This document shows, one piece after another, positions 55,148-64,000 of a stretch of 64,000 nt of DNA. The DNA lies in assembly GCA_035772735.1 (NCBI GenBank), contig JASDFA010000001.1, forward strand, positions 89,305,501 to 89,369,500, read 5' to 3'. The position numbers and the translations under genes are program-made. How positions within the stretch are numbered: position 1 is the stretch's first letter; each line of letters starts with the position of its first letter. The stretch comes from Datura wrightii (lineage: Eukaryota; Streptophyta; Magnoliopsida; Solanales; Solanaceae). Below the pieces are notes generated by a model. That model saw only the letters and a program-made list of their open reading frames with translations, was not told the DNA's origin and searched no databases.

Positions 55148-57620
55148 TGTAATGCCCCGGAAACTCAAAATCTATATCTGGGACTTAAATCAGAACATCT
55201 GGAAAAACTGCAGAAATGCTATAAGAAGACTCACCTAATGGGTCGTTATGAGACCCAATGACTCATTAGGTCAGTCGTGTGAAGATGGAGTAAGTATTGT
55301 AAAATGAGAAGCAATGTAGCCAACGAGAGACTCCATTAGTCGTGGTCACTAACCCCGACCCATTAAGTCACTCATGGTCAGGTCTAGGTCGAGAAACTTA
55401 TAAGTTGGACAGTGTACTTGATAGGAGAGGGCAACGAGTCATGGTCACTAGTAACGACTCATTATGTCCCCCATTACCAGCCCTAATAAGTTTTTAGGCA
55501 GTGTACCTCACGAGTGTTACCATGAGTCGTCATCAATGGCAACGATTTGTTGGGTGACTCATTACCAAACCTAGTAATGAAACTTCAGAAGTGAGACAGT
55601 GTAGTCCACAACTGGTGACCATGAGTCGCGGTCAGTAACCACGACTCGTTAGGTCCCTTGTGGTGACCTACTAAGGAACTTGGGTAGTGTACCTGATGGG
55701 AGCGACCACGAGTCGTGGTCAGTCACCACGACCCGTTAGGTCACCCATTAGATCACCTGGCAGTTTTTCCTAGCGAATTTCTAAAGGCTATTTAGTAATT
55801 TCCTACTCTCCTAAGCTTTAAACTACATCATTTTGGACATAATTTTAGACTTATTAGGGGGTTTGAATGGTTCCTCCCCTCATTCCCACATTCATTTCCT
55901 GAAAAGTTATCAAAAAGTTCCTCAAGAAAACTTTCTAGAAAGCTTAGGGTTGTTCACCATTGCAGCAGTTCAAGTCTTCTTCTCACGAAGAATTTTAGTC
56001 AGGTATGTGGGAATTCAACAAGGGAATAGTCCTTCCCTTGTGTCCCCAAAATCCTTCTTTGTTTTCTCTATCATTTCTAGCCCTGAGACTTTTGGATGTG
56101 ATGAAATTATCTGTCAGACATCGCTTAAATCATATGAATTATCGTTTATGTTAATTGTTGATGTTTTTCTACCAGTTTGAGATTATGTTGTTGCTCATTC
56201 CTGTAATGTGAAATCTAGTCGTAGTCTTGAATACTGAGAAGCTAGAATCTTGCAATAGTGTTTAAATACCAAAATTTTTTCTTAATCCTATCAGTGTCGG
56301 AAACTTCCATGTTGTTGATTGTATTGAAAATCAGTTAGACTATTGTTAGTTCGGTTTAAGCCTAAATGCTAAAATATCCAGTGTTAGTCAGAAATGTCAG
56401 CTGATCAATTTAACTTTAGTCTTTTCCTGAGGTGTTAGTAGTGCCTCTCAGTTAACAGAATCAGACTCAGAATATAGTTTATTTGGTCATTAGGCGGTCA
56501 TGAAATTCTAGTTATATAGCTCTGACCAGCCCTCGGACCCCACTTTAGCTATAGTTGTTCTTATACAGTTACGACGTTTCCAGATAAGCAACTCTGACCA
56601 GTCTAAAATCTAGTTTCAGAATAGACTCTCAGGGTACATTCAGTTATATGTTCATAACTAGTTTTGGACCCCAATTTCGAGCTATCAGCTTAGCAGTTTA
56701 GTATAGGTTTCTAGTGGGAGCAGGACTTAGCACCGAGCAGGCCGGGATTCCAGTGCACCCAGGTTCCCAAAACTATGTTGCCAGTGTAGGTTACAATATT
56801 AATTGGGCTGATTGGCCTCATACTTTTGTGATCACCCAGTTCATGCCTTTATACCCTTGCAAGTATTGGGTCCTATAGGTGCGGTGTATACATCGTACTC
56901 AACGTTTAGCTCACGTGGTTATATGTCGGTTATAGACTCTCCCACCAGTCAGTCCAGTCTAGTTCAGAATAAGAAATTCATTTCAGTTCCAGTTCAATCA
57001 GTTTAATTCGGTTCAGTATAATATCGCAGACTCAGAATCTTCAGACTTAGGGCATGTCTTTGGCTACCAGACAGGGTCATCTTGACCATTTTGGTATATA
57101 TCAGTAGATCAGATCAGTTTGCTTATTGGTCATTACATGTCATTTCATTTCAGATGTTGCACTTCTATTATGTTTCTCCCACTTACTCAGTACATTCAAA
57201 GTGCTAAAGCATACTTTTATGTTGTATCATCATAATACAGTTGCAGGTTCCCAGATTCAGCAGCGTTAGCCGCCACGATTCAGATCCTCCTCAGCATAGT
57301 TGAAATGTGAGTCCTCATCATTCGAGGGTCTTATATTTATTTTCGTAGAGTCAGATTACAGTTTTACTTTAGACATAGAGTTAGCTAGGGGCTTGTCCCA
57401 GTAACTCATCAGTTAGAAGGCTTTAAGACTACAAATGTTCAGTTTTCATGTTTTAAGTTTTATCTTAATTTTTATAAAATGCCCTTATGTTATTATTTCA
57501 AATTTTCGCTGTGCATGTTTTACTCAAAATACTAGTGTATGATAGACCAGGGTTTGACTTGGGGTCACTTGTGACTTCAAGTACCATGTTACGTCTAAGG
57601 TGTAGGCTTGGGGCGTGACA
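55148..57620 (+). repeat. Family A LTR 3 (2,473 bp, uninterrupted 5' LTR)
   Basis: It starts TGTAATGCCCCGGAAAC and ends GGGGCGTGACA. It is the only complete family A LTR in one piece here and the reference for joining the split ones. It contains the motif cluster with a near-palindromic pair at 55698-55745 (CACGAGTCGTGG and CACGACCCGTTAGG) and microsatellite-like CAGT repeats near 56950. Confidence 0.92.
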
Positions 57621-57622
57621 AA

Positions 57623-57635
57623 CTTTGTATTAGAG
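57623..57635 (+). promoter_or_regulatory. Degenerate primer binding site, family A copy 3
   Basis: TTGTATTAGAGCA is the decayed form of TGGTATCAGAGCC and lies two bases after the LTR end. Confidence 0.7.
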
Positions 57636-57693
57636 CACTAGGTTTAGAGTATCCTCAAAAAGTCTGAAAGCCGAATCGAGTAGAATCCTTTTC

Positions 57694-57837
57694 ATGGGTG
57701 TGAAGCGCGCAACACTTATGAAGAGGAGGCTACAAGATGTTATTAGGAAAACTCCCTTTTGTTCATACTCCTTATCGTGTGTTAAAGTTCAATTCCAGAA
57801 ATGCCCTTCTAACTTGTGCTCTATTTCATCTCTATGA
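57694..57837 (+). other. Leader ORF of family A copy 3, in phase with gag
   Basis: MGVKRATLMKRRLQDV... runs 47 codons to a TGA, one codon before the gag ATG at 57841. Length and phase are the same as at 20897-21040. Confidence 0.6.
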
Positions 57838-60210
57838 ACAATGCCTCCCAAACGTGGAAATGAAAGAAGGGCCAGTAATGCCAACAGACCTGCCCTTCTA
57901 GCCACGAAACCTCCTCGAGATGATTCAATATCTACCGCTGAATTTCGGGCTACCATTCAATTGCTAACCTAAACAGTCACCAACCAGGTGAACCAGCAGG
58001 TGGTTCCTATAGCCACGAACGGGACCGCAGCAGTTGCGAGGATACGGGAATTCACCTGTATGACCCTTCGTCTTTCCAAGGATCCAAAGTATGGGAGGAT
58101 CCCCAGGAGTTTGTGGATGAGAATAGGAAGATCACCCGCATTATGGGTGTTAGCTCTTCTTAAAGTGCTGACCTGGCTGCCTACTAGTTAAAAAGGGTAA
58201 CTTAGGTCTGGCATGACCAGTGGAAAGAGGGGACGCCAGCGGGAGCAGGACAAGTGGAGTGGGAGGAATTCCACACAACCTTCTTGGATAGGTGTTTTCC
58301 TCGGGAACTGAGGGAGGAAAAGATGGCAGAGTTTATGAATTTGAGACAGGGCAATAGAATTGTGGAGGAGTATGCTCTGGAGTTTACTACGCTGTCTAAG
58401 TACGCTCCAGAGGGGATAGCTGAACCGAGGGCACGTATGTTGATATTCATGAATGGGGTGTCAAATTCGGTCCTTAAGGAGTGTAGGACAGTGATGTGAT
58501 TAAGGGTATGGACTTTTCAAGCTTGATTGTCTTAGACCAGCAGATTGAGGCTAAAAAGCTGAAGGATATGGAGAGTAAGAACAAATGGTCGAGGATAGGC
58601 CAGTAAGATTTCGGCCATCAGAGGTCTAGCAGAAGCAGCAGCAGCGACAACAGCAGCAAAAGGCCTCATCACCTAGTTTAGCCAATGCCCCAACTTTTCG
58701 ATCCCGCCAAGATCGGAGGGTTGGGTCATCTTACACTCAGTCTCAGACTAACAATACCGGGAATAGGTATCCAGCTTTCCCCAAGTGTGGTAGGAACCAC
58801 CCGGGAGAGTTCCTTTAGGGACGAGAGGGCTGTTTTGGGTGTGGACAGCTTAGACATCGGCTCTGGGAGTACCCGTCAGTGGGGCAAGGGAGATCAAAAT
58901 CTACCACATCATCAGCTCCAACAGGCCGACTAGCTCAGCAAGACAACACCTCAGCTATAGATGTCCGTCAGCACCAAAATCGTTTCTATGCTCTATCTTC
59001 CCGTGAGGTTCAAGAAAGCTCACCTTACATAGTTACTAGTATGTTACGTCTCTTCCATCTAGACGTGTATGGCCTCCTAGATCCAGGAGCCACTCTTTCA
59101 TACGTGATTCCCTATATAGTAGTCCAGTTCAACATCTATCCAGAGATTCTCTTAGAACCATTCTAAGTCTCCACCCCAGTTGGTGAGTCAGTTAGAGCCA
59201 GCTGGGTGTATAGAAACTGCCTAGTCTCCTTACTGAATAAAGTTATGCAAGTTGATCTCATGGAGTCACACATGGTTGACTTTGACCTTATTATTAGCAT
59301 GGATTGGTTACACTCCTGCTATGGCTCAGTTGACTGAAGAACTAGAGTTGTCAAGTTTCAATTTCAAAATGAGCCAATGTTAGAATAGACGGACAACAGT
59401 TCAGCACCTAAGGCTAGGTTTATTTCCCATCTTAGGCCCGTAAAGTCATCTTCAAAGGATGTATATATAAATTGGTTGGGGTCAAGGATTCCAACTCTGA
59501 CACCCCAACCATCCAGTCTGTCCCTATGATCAGCGAGTTCCTAGACATGTTTCCTGAGGATCTTCCTGGAGTTCCCCCTAAACGGGAAATAGACTTCGAA
59601 ATAGATCTTCTCTCAGATACTCGCCCCATCTCCATCCCTCCTTACAAAATGGCTCCAGTTGAGCATAAGTAGTTGAAGGAGCAGTTAAAGGATCTTCTGG
59701 ACAAGGTTTTTATCAGACCCAACATCTTTCACTGGGGTGCTACAGTGCTATTTGTACGTAAGAAAGACGGTACCCTCAGAATGTGCATAGATTACCGTCA
59801 GCTAAACAAGGTCACAAGTTAAGAACAAGTATCCCTTACCCAGAGTTGACGACCTGTTCGACCAACTACAAGGAGCCTATTGTTTCTCCAAAATTGATCT
59901 CAGGTGAAGGTACCATCAACTAAGGGTCAGAGAGTGCGACATACCAAAAATAACATTCAACACTCGATTTGGTCAGTACAAGTTTGTGGTGAGGTCCTTT
60001 AGGTTAACAAAATCCCCAGTAGCCTTTATTGATTTAATGAATAGAGTCTTCAAGTAGTATCTAGATAAGTTCGTCATTGTATTTATCGACGACATTCTAG
60101 TATACTCTAGAAATGAGGAAGAGCATGCCAATCACCTAAGAGTAGCATTACAGACACTCAGGGATTGCCAGTTATTTGCCAAGTTCAGCAAGTGCGAATT
60201 TTGGTTAAAG
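57820..60210 (+). pseudogene. Tandem unit 1: leader end, gag, protease, RT (family A copy 3)
   Basis: Gag starts at 57841. Capsid is at 58254-58499 (EEFHTTFLDRCFP...FMNLRQGNR), the CAG/CAA tract near 58637, a broken zinc knuckle near 58785-58850, protease with LLDPGATLSYV at about 59070, the linker at 59472-59672, and RT from 59690 with FIDDILVYS at about 60085. It stops at FWLKS at 60210, where the leader of the next unit begins. RNase H, integrase and chromodomain are missing. Stops include TAG in the zinc knuckle region, TAA after EPF at 59163 and TGA near 59903. Confidence 0.9.
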
Positions 60211-62601
60211 TCTATTTCATTTCTATGAACCATGCCTCCCGAACGCGAAAATAAAAGAAGGGCCGGTAATACCAACAGACCTGTCCCACTAGCCCCGAAA
60301 CCTCCTCGAGATGATTAAATATCTACCGCTGAATTTCGTGCTGCCATTCAATTGCTAACCTAAACAGTCACCAACCAGGTGAACCAGTAGGTGGTTCCTG
60401 TAGCCACGAATGGGACCATAATAGTTGTGAGGATGCGGGACTTCACCCGCCTGAAACCTTCATCTTTCCAAGGATCCAAAGTATGGGAGGATCCCAGGCG
60501 TTTGTGGATGAGAATAGGAAGATCACCTGCATTATGGGTGTTAGTTCTTCTGAGAGTGCTGACCTAGCTGCCTACTAGTTAAAAAGGGTAGCTTAGGTCT
60601 GGCATGACCAGTGGAAAGAGGGGCGGCGAGCGGGAGCAGGACCAGTGGAGTGGGAAGAATTCCACACAACATTCTTGGATAGGTTTTTTCCTCGGGAACT
60701 GAGGGAGGAAAAGATGGCAGAGTTTATAAATTTGGTACAGGGAAATAAAATTGTGGAGGAGTATGCTCTGGAGTTTACTCTGCTGTCTAAGTACGCTCCA
60801 GAGATGGTAGCTGAACTGAGGGCAAGTAAGTTGAAATTCATGAATGGGGTGTCAAATTTGGTCCTTAAGGAGTGTAGGATAGTGATGTGATTAAGGATAT
60901 GGACTTTTCAAGCTTGATTGTCTTAGACCGGTAGATTGAGGCTAAAAAGCTGAAGGATATGGAGAGTAAGAACAAATGGTCGAGGACAGGCCAGTAAGAT
61001 TTCGGCCATCAGAGGTCTAGCAGAAGCAGCAGCAGCGACAACAGCAGCAAAAGGCCTCGTCACCTAGTTTAGCCAATGCCCCAACCTTTCGATCCCGCCA
61101 AGATCGGAGGGTTGGGTCATCTTACACTCAGTCTCAGACTAACAATACTGGGAATAGGTATCCAGCTTTCCCCAAGTGTGGTAGGAACCACCCGGGAGAG
61201 TTCCTTTAGGGACGAGAGGGCTGTTTTGGGTCTGGACAGCTTGGACATCGACTTTGGGAGTACCCGTCAACAGGGCAAGGGAGATCAAAATCTTCCACAT
61301 CATAAGCTCCAACAGGCTGACTAGCTCAGCAATACAACACCTCAGCTATAGATGGACATCAACACCAAAATCGTTTCTATGCTCTATCTTCCCGTGAGGT
61401 TCAAGAAAGCTCACCTGACATAGTTACTGGTATGTTACGTCTCTTCCATCTAGACGTGTATGGCCTCCTAGATCCAGGAGACACTCTTTCATACGTGATT
61501 CCCTATATAGTAGTCCAGTTCAACATCTATCCAGAGATTCTCTTAGAACCATTCTAAGTCTCCACCCCAGTTGGCGAGTCAGCTAGAGCCAGCCGGGTGT
61601 ATAGAAACTGCCTAGTCTCCTTACTGAATAAAGTTATGCCAGTTGATCTCGTAGAGTTACACATGGTTGACTTTGACTTTATTCTCAGCATGGATTGGTT
61701 ACACTCCTGCAATGCTTCAATTGACGGAAGAACTAGAGTTGTAATGTTTAAATTTCCAAATGAGCCAATGTTAGAATAGACGGACAACAGTTCAGCACCT
61801 AAGGGTAGGTTTATTTCACACCTTAAGGCCCATAAACTCATCACCAAGGGATGTATATATAATTTGGTTGGGGTCAAGGATTCCAACTCTTAGACCTCAA
61901 CCATCCTGTAAGTCCCTGTGATCAGCGAGTTCCCAAGCGTGTTTCCTGAGGATCTTCCTGGAGTTCCCCTTAAACGGGAAATAGACTTCGAAATAGATCT
62001 TCTCTTAGATACTAGCCCCATCTCCATCCCTCCATAAAAAATGGCTCCAGTTGAGCTTAAGCAGTTGAAGGAGCAGTTAAAGGATCTTCTGGACAAGGTT
62101 TTTATCAGACCCAACATCTTTCACTAGGGTGCTACAGTGCTATTCGTACGTAAGAAAGACGGTACCCTCAGAATATGCATAGATTACCGTCAGCTAAACA
62201 AGGTCACAATTAAGAACAAGTACCCTCTACCCAGAGTTGACGACCTGTTCGACCAACTACAAGGAGCCTGTTGTTTCTCCAAAATTGATCCCAGGTGAAG
62301 GTACCATCAGCTAAGGCTCAAAGAGTGAGACATACCAAAAATAGCATTCAAAACTCGATATGGTCAATACGAGTTTGTGGTGATGTCCTTCGGGTTAACA
62401 AATGGCCCTGTAGCCTTTATTGATTTAATGAATAGAGTCTTCAAGTAGTATCTAGATAAGTTCGTCATTGTATTTATCGACGACATTCTAGTATACTCTA
62501 GAAATGAGGAAGGGCATGCCAATCACCTAAGATTAGCATTACAGACACTCAGGGATTGCCAGTTATTTTCCAAGTTCAGCAAGTGCGAATTTTTGTTAAA
62601 G
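60211..62601 (+). pseudogene. Tandem unit 2: gag, protease, RT
   Basis: Exactly 2,391 bp long. Gag starts at 60232, capsid is at 60645-60890, protease begins at about 61433 and RT ends at 62601 with the same FLLKS-type junction. It shares with unit 1 the stops after EPF (61555), in LLT*TVT (60360) and in the RT DLR* motif (62297). It differs by scattered substitutions. Confidence 0.9.
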
Positions 62602-64000
62602 TCTATTTCATTTCAATGAACCATGCCTCCCAAACGCGGAAATTAAAGATGGGCTAGTAATGCCAACAGACCTGCCCCACTAGCCCCGAAACCTCCTCGA
62701 GATGATTAAATATCTACCGCTGAATTTCGGGCGGCCATTCAATTGCTAACCTAAATAGTCACCAACCAGGTGAACCAGAAGGTGGTTCCTGTACCCAGAA
62801 ATGGGAGCACAGCAGCTGCGAGGGTGCGGGACTTCACCCGTATGAACCCTTCGTCTTTCCAAGGATCTAAAGTACCAGAGGATCCCCAGGAGTTTGTAGA
62901 TTAGATTAGGAAGATCACCTGCATTATGGGTGTTAGCTCTTCTTAAAGTGCTGACCTAGCTGCCTACTAGTTAAAAAGAGTAGCTTAGATCTGGCATGAC
63001 CAGTGGAAAGAGGGGCGCCCAGCAGGAGCAGGACTAGTGGAGTGGGAAGAATTCCACACAACCTTCTTGGATAGGCGTTTTCCTCGGGAACTGAGGGAGG
63101 AAAAGATGGCAGAGTTTATGAATTTGGGACAGGGCAATAGAATTGTGGAGGAGTATGCTCTAGAGTTTACTATGCTGTCTAAGTACGGTCCAGATATGGT
63201 AGCTGAACCGAGGGCACGTATGTTGAAATTCATGAACGGAGTGTCAAATCTTGTCCTTAAGAAGTGTAGGACAGTGATGTTGATTAAGGATATGGATCTC
63301 TCTAGCTTGATTATCTTAGCCCAACAGATTGAGGCTAAAAATCTGAAGGATATGGAGAGTATGAACAAATGGTCAAGTGCATTCCAGTATGATTTTGGTC
63401 ATCAGAGGTCTAGCGGCAGTAGCAGCAGCAACAACAGTTGCAAAAGGCCTCGACACCTAGTTCAGCCTGTGCCCCAACCGATAGGAACCACCGGGGAGAG
63501 TTCCTTTAGGGACGAGAGGGCTGTTTTGGGTATGGACAGCTTGGACATCGACTTTGGGAGTACCCGTCAGCAGGGCAAGGGAGATCACAATCTACCACAT
63601 CATCAGCTCCAACAGGACGACTAGCTCAGCAAGACAACACCCCAGCTATAGATGGCGGTTAGCACCAAAATCGTTTTTATGCTCTATCTTCCCGTGATGT
63701 TCAAGAAAGCTCACCTGACATAGTTACTGGTATGTTACGTCTCTTCCATCTAGACGTGTATGGACTCCTAGATCCAGGAGCCACTCTTTCATACATGAAT
63801 CCCTATATAGTAGTCCAGTTCAACATCTATCTAGAGATTCTCTTAGAACCATTCTAAGTCTCCACCCCAGTTGGCGAGTCAGCTAGAGCCAGCCGGGTGT
63901 ATAGAAACTGCCTGGTCTCCTTACTGAATAAAGTTATGCCAGTTGATCTCGTAGAGTAACACATGGTTGACATTGACCTTATTCTCAGCATTTGGTTACA
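62602..64000 (+). pseudogene. Tandem unit 3 (continues beyond window)
   Basis: Gag starts at 62623 and capsid is open at 63037-63390. About 100 bp between capsid and zinc knuckle are missing at 63480 relative to units 1 and 2. Protease begins at about 63731, and the EPF-stop is present again at 63856. The window ends inside protease. Confidence 0.88.

Larger units (their letters stand above)
57820..64000 (+). repeat. Tandem array of 2,391-bp gag-protease-RT units
   Basis: The sequence TCTATTTCAT marks unit starts at 57820, 60211 and 62602, exactly 2,391 bp apart both times. At each junction RT sequence ending GTTAAAG is fused to leader sequence beginning TCTATTTCAT, with the bases TCT common to both parents. 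Confidence 0.93.

Overview
The window looks like a block of heterochromatic plant DNA made almost entirely of nested transposable elements. I found no intact host gene, tRNA, rRNA or CRISPR array. Three things point to a eudicot nuclear genome: Ty3/Gypsy polyproteins with a C-terminal chromodomain (Tekay/Del-type chromoviruses), an Athila/Tat-type Ty3/Gypsy element, and a CACTA (En/Spm) DNA transposon carrying fragments of two typical plant genes. The overall character would fit Solanaceae, but the sequence alone does not prove that. Only 9 bp (55139-55147) cannot be assigned to a mobile element.

I use four provisional family names. A, B and D are chromoviruses and 'Athila' is the fourth. Family A (+ strand) has LTRs of about 2.5-2.65 kb that start TGTAATG and end GTGACA. 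Family B has LTRs that start TGTAATACC and end CGTGACA. It occurs once on the minus strand and once on the plus strand. Family D (minus strand) has one 2.58-kb LTR and the best preserved polyprotein.

Layout from left to right. 1-3315: end of a family A internal region. 3316-3577 and 18429-20823: one family A LTR, split by a 14.8-kb minus-strand family B element (3578-18423) flanked by a perfect 5-bp duplication GTACT. Inside that B element, at 9512, sits the 5'-truncated family D element with one LTR and a nearly open gag-pol. 20824-28323: a second family A internal region, in which a gag-protease-RT segment is duplicated. 28324-28811 and 36676-38828: a family A LTR split by an Athila-type element (28812-36670). 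38829-39748 and 51562-55138: a plus-strand family B element whose integrase is split by an 11.8-kb CACTA transposon (39749-51558, duplication GGT). 55148-64000: a third family A copy. After its 5' LTR it carries at least three tandem units of leader-gag-protease-RT with an exact spacing of 2,391 bp.

The order of events can be read from the nesting. The plus-strand B element was hit by the family A LTR-internal-LTR-internal-LTR array and, separately, by CACTA. The two visible A LTRs were then hit by the minus-strand B element and by Athila, and the minus-strand B element was hit by D. Nearly every coding region is broken by stops and frameshifts. Many stops are TAG where the family has Gln or Trp. 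Several stops are shared between copies, so some amplification happened after the elements were already dead.

The main points for a second look are these: (1) the 2,391-bp tandem array and the separate duplication of the same gag-RT part in another copy; (2) a leader reading frame that runs in phase into gag; (3) a repeated ACGAGTCGT/ACGACTCGT motif shared by LTRs of three lineages; (4) antisense-oriented acyl-CoA-binding-protein and WAT1-type transporter fragments inside the CACTA element.
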